This document shows, one piece after another, positions 50,771 through 60,433 of a stretch of DNA of 64,000 bases. This DNA comes from SCGC-AAA076-P13 sp964276145. Its GTDB lineage: Bacteria; Pseudomonadota; Gammaproteobacteria; Magnimaribacterales; D2472. Made by a program: the position numbers and the translations under genes. A model generated the notes under the pieces. That model saw only the letters and a program-made list of their open reading frames with translations. It had not been told where the DNA came from and made no database searches. Location: the NCBI GenBank assembly GCA_964276145.1, contig CAXYDN010000003.1, positions 210,203 to 274,202 of the forward strand, in the 5' to 3' direction. How positions within the stretch are numbered: the first letter of the stretch is position 1; the number at the start of each line of letters is the position of its first letter.

Positions 50771-50818
50771 TGTATATAAATAAGTTTTATTTTTGAATAG
50801 CACACTAAAGGGATAAAG

Positions 50819-51964
50819 ATGTCTTTTAAATATTTACATAATTTGCAGAGTAAAATCATTTCTGCGCTTCTAATTTTTTCAGTTCCAATGAAAGCAGACT
50901 GGCTTGCTCTTAATATGACAAGAGGCGCGACAGATATAAGTAATGAAGTCTTTGAATTGCATATGCTTATTTTTTGGATATGTGTTGCAATAGGTGTTGT
51001 AGTTTTTGGCGTCATGTTTTACTCGATGTATGCTCATACAAAGAAGAAGAATCCAGTAGCAGCTACTTTTCACGAAAATCACAAAGTTGAAATTGCGTGG
51101 ACAATAATCCCTTTCTTAATTTTAATAGCTATGGCTATTCCAGCATCGAAGACGCTTGTAAAAATTTATGACGATGAGGCTGGAGATTTAAATATCCAGG
51201 TCACTGGTTATCAGTGGAAATGGCAATATAACTATTTAGAAGATGATGTAAGCTTTTTCTCCAATCTATCAACAGACATGGATGAAATTAATAATCTCGT
51301 ACCAAAGGGCGAAAACTATTTACAAGAAGTTGACGAAATGGTCGTAATACCCGTAGGTAAAAAAGTAAGATTTTTGATAACCGCTAATGATGTAATTCAT
51401 TCTTGGTGGATGCCTGCTTTTGCAATTAAGCAGGACGCTATACCAGGTTTTGTTAATACCGCATGGACCAAGGTTGATAAACCAGGTATATACAGAGGAA
51501 AATGTACTGAGTTATGTGGAAAAAATCATGGGTTTATGCCAATTGTTGTTAAGGTAGTTGAGCAAAGTGAATATGATGAATGGGTTTCTGGAAAGAGAGA
51601 AGCAGCAATGAAGATGGCAGAGTTAACCACTAAAGATTGGACTGCTGAAGAGTTGGTTGCTAGAGGTGAGAGTGTATATGCGGTTAATTGTGTGGCATGT
51701 CATCAAACAAATGGTCAGGGAATTTCAGGTATATTTCCAGCTCTTGCTGGTAGCGATATAGTTCTAAATGATAAAGAAAGAAATATAGAAATTCTTATGG
51801 AAGGTGTTCAAGGTGCTGCAATGAATTCATTTAGTTACCTTTCAGAAGTTGAACTGGCAGCAGTTATAACATACACACGTCAATCATGGGGCAACGAAAA
51901 TAATGGTGACGGTGAAATTGTAGTCCCCAAAGATATCGTAGATTATAAAAAACCAAAGATTTAA
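50819..51964 (+). CDS. coxB: cytochrome c oxidase subunit II with fused cytochrome c domain
   Basis: A 381-residue protein: signal/leader to about 24, two membrane helices (about 45-70 and 95-112), the CuA domain with CTELCGKNHGFM (C229, C233, H237, M240) and a C-terminal c-type cytochrome with CVACH (C291, C294, H295) and a Met ligand in MNSFSYL-type sequence. The fusion lets it accept electrons from soluble donors (caa3-like layout). First gene of the operon, 22 bp before coxA. Confidence 0.96.
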   Translation: MSFKYLHNLQSKIISALLIFSVPMKADWLALNMTRGATDISNEVFELHMLIFWICVAIGVVVFGVMFYSMYAHTKKKNPVAATFHENHKVEIAWTIIPFLILIAMAIPASKTLVKIYDDEAGDLNIQVTGYQWKWQYNYLEDDVSFFSNLSTDMDEINNLVPKGENYLQEVDEMVVIPVGKKVRFLITANDVIHSWWMPAFAIKQDAIPGFVNTAWTKVDKPGIYRGKCTELCGKNHGFMPIVVKVVEQSEYDEWVSGKREAAMKMAELTTKDWTAEELVARGESVYAVNCVACHQTNGQGISGIFPALAGSDIVLNDKERNIEILMEGVQGAAMNSFSYLSEVELAAVITYTRQSWGNENNGDGEIVVPKDIVDYKKPKI

Positions 51965-51986
51965 TATTAAAGAGAGATAGAAAAAT

Positions 51987-53570
51987 ATGAGCGCAGTAAT
52001 AGAAAATCATCATGACGACCACCATCATGGACCTGCTAAGGGTTTAACTAGGTGGCTTTATACAACTAACCACAAAGATATAGGGACTTTATATCTATGG
52101 TTTAGCTTTGCAATGTTCCTAATTGGAGGAGCAATGGCAATGGTAATTAGAGCTGAATTATTTCAGCCAGGCATGCAGATAGTAGAACCAGAATTCTATA
52201 ATCAAATGATTACCCTGCATGGCTTAATAATGATTTTTGGTGGTGTTATGCCTGCATTCGTTGGATTGGCAAATTGGCTAGTACCAATGATGATAGGAGC
52301 GCCAGATATGGCTCTTCCAAGAATGAATAATTTAAGTTTCTGGATATTACCATTTGCTTTCTTTATTTTGTTGTCTTCATTATTTATGGAGGGTGGAGCA
52401 CCTAATTTTGGTTGGACCTTCTACGCACCTCTGTCTACAACTTATGCGCCACCAAGCGTAACATTTTTTATATTCTCAGTTCATATTATGGGAGCCTCAT
52501 CAATCATGGGAGCAATTAATGTTGTTGTGACAATTATGAACATGAGAGCACCAGGCGTGACATTAATGAAAATGCCACTATTCGTATGGTCATGGTTAAT
52601 AACTGCATATCTGTTAATTGCTGTTATGCCGGTTCTTGCTGGAGCCGTAACAATGATGCTTATGGACATACATTTTGGTACAAGTTTCTTTAATGCAGCT
52701 GGCGGTGGTGATCCTGTATTATTCCAGCATATTTTTTGGTTCTTCGGTCACCCGGAAGTATATATAATGATCTTGCCGGCATTTGGAATTGTTTCTCACA
52801 TAATAGAAACTTTTTCTAGAAAACAGCTTTTTGGTTATTCTTCTATGGTTTGGGCGATGCTTTCGATTGCCATTCTATCTTTTGTAGTGTGGGCTCATCA
52901 CATGTTTACAGTTGGTCTCCCACTTGCTGCTGAATTATTTTTCATGTGGGCTACAATGTTAATTGCCGTCCCAACAGGTGTTAAAGTCTTTAACTGGATT
53001 GCAACAATGTTCAAAGGGTCTATAACTTTTGAAACTCCGATGTTGTTTGCTATAGCATTTGTTGTTTTATTTACTATGGGTGGATTCTCTGGATTAATGC
53101 TTGCAATTACTCCAGCAGACTTCCAATATCACGATACATATTTTGTTGTCGCACATTTTCACTATGTATTAGTGCCTGGAGCTATTTTCTCAATTATGGC
53201 TGCTGTTTATTATTGGATTCCAAAATGGTGTGGAAATATGTATGACGAAAGATTGGGTAAATTACATTTTTGGCTATCATTCATTGGGGTAAATGTAACA
53301 TTCTTTCCTCAACATTTTATAGGCTTAGCTGGAATGCCAAGAAGATATCCAGACTACGCTCTCCAGTTTGCTGATTGGAACATGGTATCTACAGTTGGAG
53401 CATTCTTATTTGGAGTATCTCAAATCTTATTCTTATTTATTGTTGTTAAAACAGTAATGGGTGGTAAAAAAGCGACTGGTCAAGTTTGGGAAGGTGCTAG
53501 AGGACTGGAATGGACCGTAGCCTCACCAGCTCCGTATCATACTTTTACAACTCCTCCGAAGGTTGATTAA
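51987..53570 (+). CDS. coxA: cytochrome c oxidase subunit I
   Basis: A 527-residue, twelve-helix aa3-type core subunit. TTNHKDIGTLYLWF start, WFFGHPEVYIMILPAFG (H and Y of the CuB cross-link), WAHHMFTVG (CuB histidines), the K-channel Lys in GVKVFNW and D-channel in DIHFGTSFF-type sequence, and heme a3/a ligands in HFHYVLVPG. Reduces O2 and pumps protons. Stop touches ctaG (1-nt overlap). Confidence 0.98.
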   Translation: MSAVIENHHDDHHHGPAKGLTRWLYTTNHKDIGTLYLWFSFAMFLIGGAMAMVIRAELFQPGMQIVEPEFYNQMITLHGLIMIFGGVMPAFVGLANWLVPMMIGAPDMALPRMNNLSFWILPFAFFILLSSLFMEGGAPNFGWTFYAPLSTTYAPPSVTFFIFSVHIMGASSIMGAINVVVTIMNMRAPGVTLMKMPLFVWSWLITAYLLIAVMPVLAGAVTMMLMDIHFGTSFFNAAGGGDPVLFQHIFWFFGHPEVYIMILPAFGIVSHIIETFSRKQLFGYSSMVWAMLSIAILSFVVWAHHMFTVGLPLAAELFFMWATMLIAVPTGVKVFNWIATMFKGSITFETPMLFAIAFVVLFTMGGFSGLMLAITPADFQYHDTYFVVAHFHYVLVPGAIFSIMAAVYYWIPKWCGNMYDERLGKLHFWLSFIGVNVTFFPQHFIGLAGMPRRYPDYALQFADWNMVSTVGAFLFGVSQILFLFIVVKTVMGGKKATGQVWEGARGLEWTVASPAPYHTFTTPPKVD

Positions 53571-54142
53571 TGAATCCTGAGGCTAAAAAAACCTTAAGGC
53601 GCCTTATAATTGCGGTGCCACTAATGTTTGCTTTTGGTTTTGCACTTGTGCCTTTGTATGATGTATTTTGTGAAGTGACAGGAATAAATGGAAAAGTCTT
53701 TCAATCCGAAAATGCTGAGAAGCTTTTAACAGATCAAGGTAGGCCTCTTGGATTGCAGTTTATTTCAACCAATAATGAAAATATGCCATGGACCTTTGAG
53801 CCCTCTGAAGAAGTTATGACGATTTCAACAGGTCAATACTATACTGCAACTTTTTATGTAAAGAATACGACTGATAGAAAAATGACAGCCCAAGCAGTCC
53901 CAAGTGTAGCCCCATCGAATGCAGCTGCACATCTTAAAAAGTTAGAGTGTTTTTGCTTTGAGCAACAAGAGTTAGCACCAGGAGAGGAAGCTTTATTGCC
54001 AGTAAAACTTCTTGTATCAGACGAGCTCCCTAATGCTATTGAAAACATAATATTATCTTATACAATTTTTGATATTACCGAATATGATGATGAGGCAATT
54101 GCCCATCATGACCATGATACTAATCATGATATGGAGCACTAA
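53570..54142 (+). CDS. ctaG: cytochrome c oxidase assembly protein CtaG/Cox11 family
   Basis: A 190-residue protein: one N-terminal membrane helix (AVPLMFAFGFALVPLYDVFCE) followed by an immunoglobulin-like periplasmic domain with the copper-binding ECFCFEQQELAPGE and the trailing His-rich HHDHDTNHDMEH. It hands copper to CuB of subunit I. Confidence 0.95.
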   Translation: MNPEAKKTLRRLIIAVPLMFAFGFALVPLYDVFCEVTGINGKVFQSENAEKLLTDQGRPLGLQFISTNNENMPWTFEPSEEVMTISTGQYYTATFYVKNTTDRKMTAQAVPSVAPSNAAAHLKKLECFCFEQQELAPGEEALLPVKLLVSDELPNAIENIILSYTIFDITEYDDEAIAHHDHDTNHDMEH

Positions 54143-54145
54143 AAT

Positions 54146-55060
54146 ATGAGTACACAAAACTACTACGTACCAGATCAAAGTAGATTTCCAATTTTTATGG
54201 CCTTTTCTTTGTTCTTATTAGTTATGGGAGCTAGCAGCACAATTAACAGTCTTGGTGATTCGGAAAGCAATTCTGTTTATATTTTATATGCAGGTTTTAT
54301 ATCTCTTTTTACTACTTTATTTTTTTGGTTTAGACAGGTTATTAAAGAACATTTAGCAGGCCTTGATAGCAACCAACTCAAAACATCATACGTTTATGGT
54401 ATGGCATGGTTTATATTTTCTGAGGTAATGTTCTTTGCCGCTTTCTTCGGTGCTTTATTTTATGTAAGAAATTTTGCAGTGCCTTGGCTTGGCGGAGAAG
54501 GCGAAAATGGAGTTGGTGTTGCTGCTCTTGATCTATGGGATGGATTTGAGTCTGCTTGGCCTCTCATAACAACTCCTGATAAAGGAGCAGAATATGCACT
54601 TGCTGATAAAAGTATGGCATGGCCAGGTTGGGGACATGCATTAGAGTGGCTTCCTTTGTGGAATACCATAGTTTTATTAAGTTCAAGTGTGACAGTTCAT
54701 TTCGCTCATGTTGGACTAAAAAATGGTAACAGAAAGAAATTTAATTTATTTCTTGGTATTACTGTTGGCTTAGCCTTAATTTTTGTAGGACTTCAGGCTG
54801 CGGAATATTACGAGGCATATGCTCATTATGGCTTAACTCTCAATTCAGGCATTTATGGCTCAACATTTTTCATGCTTACCGGTTTCCATGGCTTCCATGT
54901 GATGATGGGTGGAATTATGTTGGCAGTAATGTTGGCTAGATCAGTTTTCGCTGGTCACTTTGAAGATCATGACCATTTTGGATTTGAAGCTGCCTCATGG
55001 TATTGGCATTTCGTTGATGTAGTATGGGTGATGTTGTTCTTATTTGTATATATATTGTAA
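54146..55060 (+). CDS. coxC: cytochrome c oxidase subunit III
   Basis: A 304-residue membrane protein with about seven helices: FSEVMFFAAFFGALFYV, then LQAAEYYEAY, FFMLTGFHGFHVMMGGIML and SWYWHFVDVVWVMLFLFVYIL. The polar insert (about 110-160) between helices is typical of the marine/Pseudomonas type. Its stop abuts the convergent DUF2909 gene. Confidence 0.97.
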   Translation: MSTQNYYVPDQSRFPIFMAFSLFLLVMGASSTINSLGDSESNSVYILYAGFISLFTTLFFWFRQVIKEHLAGLDSNQLKTSYVYGMAWFIFSEVMFFAAFFGALFYVRNFAVPWLGGEGENGVGVAALDLWDGFESAWPLITTPDKGAEYALADKSMAWPGWGHALEWLPLWNTIVLLSSSVTVHFAHVGLKNGNRKKFNLFLGITVGLALIFVGLQAAEYYEAYAHYGLTLNSGIYGSTFFMLTGFHGFHVMMGGIMLAVMLARSVFAGHFEDHDHFGFEAASWYWHFVDVVWVMLFLFVYIL

Positions 55061-55279
55061 TTAAGAACCTTCCCAAGGGACACTATTTCCTAGTTCACCA
55101 GTGATTAAGCCAATTGTTACAAGTATTACGAGTATGACTGCCAAGGTAACTCTAAAACCAAGGCTATAAACTGTTCTCTTGCTATCAGTTTTACCTTGAT
55201 CAACTATTAGAAAGTAAAGACCACTAGCAAGTGATACCATTATTAAGAATACATCGATATATATTAGAGTTTTTATCAT
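55061..55279 (-). CDS. DUF2909 twin-helix membrane protein
   Basis: A 72-residue protein with two membrane helices (about 5-24 and 44-64) and the loop DQGKTDSKRTVYSLGFRV that carries the R-x-V-x-x-L-x-x-R pattern of DUF2909. Found on the opposite strand inside cox loci of several gammaproteobacteria; function is unknown but locus conservation suggests a role in oxidase assembly. Confidence 0.85.
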   Translation of the reverse strand: MIKTLIYIDVFLIMVSLASGLYFLIVDQGKTDSKRTVYSLGFRVTLAVILVILVTIGLITGELGNSVPWEGS

Positions 55280-55312
55280 TAAGATATTTTAAAGCAAATA
55301 CAAATTTTAGAT

Positions 55313-56014
55313 ATGAAATCAAAGAAATTTAATCCAGGAAAGAGCATTACAATCTTTTTCATTTTTTTTGCATCTGTATTTTTTGCTTTAGGTATATGGC
55401 AAATTGAGAGAGGACAGGCAAAAGCAAAAATCATTTACGAGTTTGAAAACAATTTAAAGAAAGATGCATCAGCTTTTTCTGAAAATTCTAAAAAATGGGA
55501 CAAGGTTTTTATAAGTGGCACTTGGGATAACTCAAGGCAAATACTAGTTGATAATGTTATTAATAGAGGCATTGCAGGATATAAAGTTCTAACGCCTCTC
55601 AAGATAGATAATTCAGATATTTTTATTTTAGTTGACAGGGGCTGGATATCAAGAGAGACATCTAGACAGACACTCCCGAATATTGAAATAAATAATATTA
55701 AAGAAAAAGTTTTTGGAACACTTGAAGATCCTGAACTGGGTTTTGTATTATCAGATGAATTAGTGTCAGACAAATGGCCAAAAGTATCACAGACTAAAAA
55801 CCTCAAAGTAGTTAGTAAAGAATATAATGATCCTTTGGCGTCATTTATTTTGGTAGCAGACCCGATACTTAAGAATAGTCTAGAGTATTTAAAAATTATT
55901 CCAACAAATATGATGCCTGCAAAACATTATGGGTATTCAGCGCAATGGTTCACAATGTTTCTTGTTTTATGTTTTATGTTTATATGGCTGGGGTATAAGA
56001 AGAATGAAAAATAA
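55313..56014 (+). CDS. SURF1-family cytochrome oxidase assembly protein
   Basis: A 233-residue protein with helices near both ends (about 10-28 and 205-227). FALGIWQIERGQAKAKII, GTWDNSRQILVDNVINRGIAG, LVDRGWISRE and the end MMPAKHYGYSAQWFTMFLVL are SURF1 signatures. Acts in heme A delivery to subunit I. Spacer of 33 bp after the DUF2909 start region (opposite strand). Confidence 0.92.
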   Translation: MKSKKFNPGKSITIFFIFFASVFFALGIWQIERGQAKAKIIYEFENNLKKDASAFSENSKKWDKVFISGTWDNSRQILVDNVINRGIAGYKVLTPLKIDNSDIFILVDRGWISRETSRQTLPNIEINNIKEKVFGTLEDPELGFVLSDELVSDKWPKVSQTKNLKVVSKEYNDPLASFILVADPILKNSLEYLKIIPTNMMPAKHYGYSAQWFTMFLVLCFMFIWLGYKKNEK

Positions 56015-56552
56015 AGTTTTTTTAGCAATATTATTATTGACACCTATATTAGTTGTAACGTTTTCATCGTTGTATTTTTCTTTAGGCTATTCGCCCGAAG
56101 GAACAAAGAACAATGGTATTTTTTTTAAGAGCTACTTTAATTTTGATCAATTTAGCACTTCTAAAGACAATAATTTAATAGAGTTTGAAGACGGAAAGTG
56201 GGTGATGGGCGTTTATATAACTGACCCCGCAAAGGCTGATGCATCTTTATATCTGATGAGACAATTAAATGTAGCCTTGAATAGAGATATATTTAGGGCA
56301 AAGAGAGTTGCTTTTTTTTCAAACCAGCTCATTAAAAATGACATTGATAATTTAATAGCGGAGTATCCACGAACAGAGCTAGTGGATGATAAAAATGGAG
56401 TTCTTATCAACGTTCTTCAAAAAAATTCTGCTATTGATATGTTCCAGGAGAATCCTATATTTATAATTGATCCATATGGAAGAGCAGTGATGTATTTTAA
56501 TCCTGGAACGGATCCAAAGAAAATTTTAAAAGATCTTAAGGTATTAATTTAA
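56004..56552 (+). CDS. predicted oxidase assembly-associated membrane protein (thioredoxin-like)
   Basis: The ATG at 56004 is the likely start (an out-of-place longer frame begins at 55929), overlapping the SURF1 end by 11 nt; the product has 182 residues. One N-terminal helix (VFLAILLLTPILVVTFSSLY) is followed by a periplasmic domain ending FIIDPYGRAVMYFNPG, similar to the final strands of Sco/thioredoxin-like folds but with no CxxxC. Corresponds in position to PA0111-type genes of unknown function. Confidence 0.75.
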   Translation: MKNKVFLAILLLTPILVVTFSSLYFSLGYSPEGTKNNGIFFKSYFNFDQFSTSKDNNLIEFEDGKWVMGVYITDPAKADASLYLMRQLNVALNRDIFRAKRVAFFSNQLIKNDIDNLIAEYPRTELVDDKNGVLINVLQKNSAIDMFQENPIFIIDPYGRAVMYFNPGTDPKKILKDLKVLI

Positions 56553-57526
56553 TGAATAATATAAAAAACTTATCTTTATTTGGCATATGTTTAGCCTTTG
56601 TTGTAATTGCACTTGGTGCATGGACAAGACTTGTTGACGCTGGCCTGGGTTGCCCTGATTGGCCCGGCTGTTATGGCTTTATTGTTTTTCCAACGAATGA
56701 AGCAGAGATAGCATTGGCAGAAAGCAGGTACCCTATGTTTCCATATGACATCAATAAAGCCATTCCAGAAGTTGTTCATAGATACTTTGCAGCAGCTCTA
56801 GGTTTTTTAGCAATAATATTGGTGTATTTTTCTTTTAAACAAAATGAAAATAAAAAAATAAGATCTTGGACGATTGGACTCTTAATATTCATATGTTTTC
56901 AGGGTCTTTTTGGCTACCTTACAGTGAGCCTAAAATTATTACCTATTATAGTTACAGGCCATTTATTCGGCGGCTTTACCACACTCACACTCTTCTTCTT
57001 AATTTTTTTAAAGGCTGGGAATTTTCAAATTTTAAATAAGATGGCAATACCAAAATTAAAGGGAATAGCTGGATTGGCATTATTTGTTTTAATCATTCAA
57101 ATTTTTTTGGGAGTATGGACTAGTACAAATTATGCATCTTTAGCTTGTGCTGACTTTCCTACATGCCAAGGAAGTTATTTGCCGGAGATGGATTTTAAAA
57201 ACGGTTTTAATTTAAATCAAGAAGTAGGCCCAAATTATTTATATGGTCTTTTAGACAACCCCTCAAGAGTTGCAGTCCATTATTCCCATAGAGTCTCTGC
57301 ATTAATTGTAACTTTAGTATTTTTAATTCTTATGTCCAAGCTATGGTTCTCAAATGCAGCACCTTTAGCATCCACCCTAGGTATTTTGCTTCTAACGCAA
57401 ATCAGTCTTGGAATTATTAATGTTGTATATGTTCTGCCTCTTTATGTAGCAATAGCCCATAATTTAGTAGCAGCACTGCTACTTCTCACAGTATTTTCTA
57501 TCAATTACTTAGCTTGGAAAAAATGA
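56552..57526 (+). CDS. ctaA: heme A synthase
   Basis: A 324-residue, eight-helix protein (Cox15/CtaA family). LGAWTRLVDAGLGCPDWPGC, EVVHRYFAAALGF, VTGHLFGGFTTL, the mid-protein cysteine pair ACADFPTCQG, and HYSHRVSALIVTL provide the conserved His ligands of two hemes. It oxidises heme O to heme A. Overlaps the downstream gene by 4 nt (ATGA). Confidence 0.95.
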   Translation: MNNIKNLSLFGICLAFVVIALGAWTRLVDAGLGCPDWPGCYGFIVFPTNEAEIALAESRYPMFPYDINKAIPEVVHRYFAAALGFLAIILVYFSFKQNENKKIRSWTIGLLIFICFQGLFGYLTVSLKLLPIIVTGHLFGGFTTLTLFFLIFLKAGNFQILNKMAIPKLKGIAGLALFVLIIQIFLGVWTSTNYASLACADFPTCQGSYLPEMDFKNGFNLNQEVGPNYLYGLLDNPSRVAVHYSHRVSALIVTLVFLILMSKLWFSNAAPLASTLGILLLTQISLGIINVVYVLPLYVAIAHNLVAALLLLTVFSINYLAWKK

Positions 57527-58386
57527 AGCTAATTAGAAGCTACTATCTGCTCTGCAAACCAAACGTAGTTTATATGATGTTGATATGTGCATTAGTTGGT
57601 ATGCTTTTGGCTGAAGATTCAGTTAGCTCAATCTCAACAATTATAATCGCGTTGCTTGGCATAGCCCTATGCTCAGGATCAGCTGCAGCTATAAATCAGG
57701 TCATTGATAGAAATGCAGATGCTGCAATGACAAGAACTGACCAAAGACCTTTACCGCAGGGCGAGTTAAGTGTTTTTCATGCCTCTTCTTTTGCCTTCGT
57801 GATTGGAGTTCTAGGGGCATTAATTTTATATGTTTATATCAATACTTTAACAATGATTCTAACACTAGCTTCTCTAATAGGTTATGCATTTATTTATACT
57901 GTTTATTTAAAGAGAGCTACTCCTCAGAATATTGTAATTGGAGGATTGGCTGGAGCCGCTCCACCTCTTTTGGGATGGGCAGCTATCTCAAATACAATTG
58001 ATCCCTATGCGCTCTTACTAGTATTGATTATCTTTGTGTGGACTCCTCCTCATTTTTGGGCTTTAGCAATTTACAGAAAAGAAGAATATGCTAAAGAATC
58101 AATCCCAATGCTTCCAGTAACTCATGGGGTTGCTTTTACAAAGCTACAAATTGTTTTGTATACCATCATTCTTTTCATAGTTAGTGTTTTGCCCTATATA
58201 GTTTTAATGTCAGGATTTGTATATTTGATTTCAGCAATAGTATTAAGTTCCATATTTATGTACTACTCCATAAAACTATATTTTAGTGATGACGATGCTG
58301 TTGCAATGAAGACTTTTAACTTTTCTATCTATTACATTTTTCTAATTTTCATAGCTCTGCTATGCGATCATTACTTAATTCAATGA
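57523..58386 (+). CDS. ctaB: protoheme IX farnesyltransferase (heme O synthase)
   Basis: I choose the ATG at 57523 (ATGA overlap with ctaA) for a 287-residue product starting MKLIRSYYLLCKPNVVYMML. The prenyl-diphosphate motif NQVIDRNADAAMTRTDQR (N-x3-D-x3-D) is intact, as are the YLKRATPQNIVIGGLAGA block and the second acidic motif region FVWTPPHFWALAIYR. Attaches farnesyl to heme B. Named cyoE in bo3-type operons. Confidence 0.95.
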   Translation: MKLIRSYYLLCKPNVVYMMLICALVGMLLAEDSVSSISTIIIALLGIALCSGSAAAINQVIDRNADAAMTRTDQRPLPQGELSVFHASSFAFVIGVLGALILYVYINTLTMILTLASLIGYAFIYTVYLKRATPQNIVIGGLAGAAPPLLGWAAISNTIDPYALLLVLIIFVWTPPHFWALAIYRKEEYAKESIPMLPVTHGVAFTKLQIVLYTIILFIVSVLPYIVLMSGFVYLISAIVLSSIFMYYSIKLYFSDDDAVAMKTFNFSIYYIFLIFIALLCDHYLIQ

Positions 58387-59021
58387 AAGCTGTAAATAAA
58401 AATTTACTAATAATCTTGATCTTTATGGTTACCGTATTAAGTCTATTTATCAACAAACTTACAACACCAAGAACATTATCTAATGATGAATTATTAATAA
58501 ATGGCTTATTTTTATTCGATACACCAAAAGAAATATCTGATTTTGAATTTTTTTCTTCTGACGGCAACAGCATTACAAGGTCTGACTTAATTGGCAAATG
58601 GACGCTTATGTATTTTGGATTTACCAAGTGCCCAGATGAATGCCCAACAACCATGTATCAACTCTCAAAACTAATAAAGGTTCTTAGAGATAAAGATTTT
58701 AATTTAAATGATAAGCAATGGATTCTTGTATCAATTGATCCAGAAAGGGATACTCCTGAAATAATAAATAATTATGCAAAGGGTTTTGACAAAGACTTTA
58801 TTGGTGTTAGTAATACTAGACCAATGCTTTTGAGTTTAGCAACCCAACTTTCGGTTAATAATGTTATGCCAAATCATTCTAATCATATGGATCATTCTCA
58901 TTTAGACAATCATGTAAATAATATTATTTTATTAAATCCAGATGGAAAATTTGCTGGAATTTTTAGACCGCCTTTTGATATCTCTAGGCTCTCTCTAACC
59001 TATCAATCTGTAACAAATTAA
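58383..59021 (+). CDS. SCO1/SenC-family copper chaperone
   Basis: ATG at 58383 overlaps the ctaB stop as ATGA; product 212 residues with an N-terminal membrane anchor (LLIILIFMVTVLSLFI). The copper motif is FTKCPDECPTTMYQ (CxxxC), and the third ligand His lies in the histidine-rich MDHSHLDNHVNNIILLNPDG. Delivers copper to CuA of CoxB. Last gene of the cox operon. Between here and 59068 there is no further signal. Confidence 0.94.
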   Translation: MKAVNKNLLIILIFMVTVLSLFINKLTTPRTLSNDELLINGLFLFDTPKEISDFEFFSSDGNSITRSDLIGKWTLMYFGFTKCPDECPTTMYQLSKLIKVLRDKDFNLNDKQWILVSIDPERDTPEIINNYAKGFDKDFIGVSNTRPMLLSLATQLSVNNVMPNHSNHMDHSHLDNHVNNIILLNPDGKFAGIFRPPFDISRLSLTYQSVTN

Positions 59022-59068
59022 ATCTTATTTGTAATATTTTAGTCACGTTTTCGAGGTAATATTAATCA

Positions 59069-60421
59069 ATGGATAATTCAAAAAGAAAATTTTTAAAACG
59101 AGCAGGACAATCATCTGCAATGTTAATTTTATTTGCATATGGTGGCGGTAAGTTATTGGCAGCTAATAATCCATTACCATTAAAAACAAAATGGGATGGA
59201 CTTTTATTAAAAGATCCTAAGGCCTTGTTTGATTTGCCAAAAGGCTTTTCATATAAAGTGATTTTATCCTCTGGAGACATAATGAGTGATGGTCTCAAAT
59301 ATGGAGCAAGACCTGATGGTATGGGAGCTTTTAAATTAAACGATGGTTCTGTGGCCCTGGTTGTAAATCACGAAACAAAAAATAAAGATAAAAATTTAAA
59401 ATCATCAACTGCTTATGATACAAGCAATAATAGGCCCTATACAGGGGGAACAAGCACCATCGTATTAGAGTCGGATGGAATAACCTTAAAACGAACAAAT
59501 AGAAGTCTTACCGGAACAATTGATAATTGCGCTGGCGGAACTACGCCATGGAATACCTGGATTTCATGCGAGGAAACTTATAGGGAAAATCATGGCTATG
59601 CATTTGAAATCGACCCTGAATCAAGCTCTTTAACGGGCTATAAAAGATTAACAAATATGGGTAGATTTCAAAGAGAAGCCGTGACAATCGATGAAAATGA
59701 TGCCAGTGGCAGCGTCTATCAGACAGAGGATGATTACAGTGGCTTATTTTATAAATTTATACCCACTCAGAAACAAAATCTTGCTGGCAGAGGAAAGTTA
59801 TACGCATTAAAAATACCAGGAATTGAAAATACTTCTAATAAAGAAGGCTTAATTTCCACTGGAGAAACTTTTCCAGTCGAATGGGTTCGCATTAAAGATC
59901 CTTTGGCAAAATCTACTAAAACTAAAATTCAAGGTAAAGAAGCTGGTGCATCTATTTTTAATGGTGGTGAGGGTATTATTTATACTAGAGATAAAGACCT
60001 AACTACTAATATATTCTTTACATGTAAAAAAGGCGGCAAGTCTGGCCTTGGCCAGATTTGGAAGTATTCTCCATCCAAAGAAAAAATAACGCTTTTTTAC
60101 GAATCTGACAACGTTAATAATCTTTGGGAAGGAGACAATATAAATATTACTCCTTGGGGCGACCTTATTATATGTGAAGATAATGGTAGTAATGCTTGTA
60201 AGATTATTGGATGCACGCCTAATGGAACACTTTATCCGCTAGGGAGGGTGGCTGGAAATAGCAGTTCAGAAGTTGCTGGCATTTGTTTTTCACCAGACGG
60301 TAAAAATATGTATCTTAATATTCAAGATGAAGGAAAAACAATTGTTATAAATGGTGACTGGAGCAAAATCAGCGAGTATAGAGATGAGCTTGATTCAAAA
60401 CTCATTCATTATGATGTTTAA
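59069..60421 (+). CDS. PhoX-like (DUF839) exported protein
   Basis: A 450-residue protein with a Tat-like leader (SKRKFLKRAG, twin basic KR in place of RR) and a hydrophobic AMLILFAYGGGKLLA. The beta-propeller-like body contains RPDGMGAF, NHETKNK, the CEETYRENHGYAFEID motif and EDDYSGLFYKF, EGDNINITPWGDLIICEDNG, typical of the DUF839/PhoX alkaline phosphatase family (Ca2+- and Fe-dependent). Whether it is a phosphatase or another DUF839 member is uncertain. 47-bp gap after sco. Confidence 0.85.
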   Translation: MDNSKRKFLKRAGQSSAMLILFAYGGGKLLAANNPLPLKTKWDGLLLKDPKALFDLPKGFSYKVILSSGDIMSDGLKYGARPDGMGAFKLNDGSVALVVNHETKNKDKNLKSSTAYDTSNNRPYTGGTSTIVLESDGITLKRTNRSLTGTIDNCAGGTTPWNTWISCEETYRENHGYAFEIDPESSSLTGYKRLTNMGRFQREAVTIDENDASGSVYQTEDDYSGLFYKFIPTQKQNLAGRGKLYALKIPGIENTSNKEGLISTGETFPVEWVRIKDPLAKSTKTKIQGKEAGASIFNGGEGIIYTRDKDLTTNIFFTCKKGGKSGLGQIWKYSPSKEKITLFYESDNVNNLWEGDNINITPWGDLIICEDNGSNACKIIGCTPNGTLYPLGRVAGNSSSEVAGICFSPDGKNMYLNIQDEGKTIVINGDWSKISEYRDELDSKLIHYDV

Positions 60422-60433
60422 TTAATTAAAACT

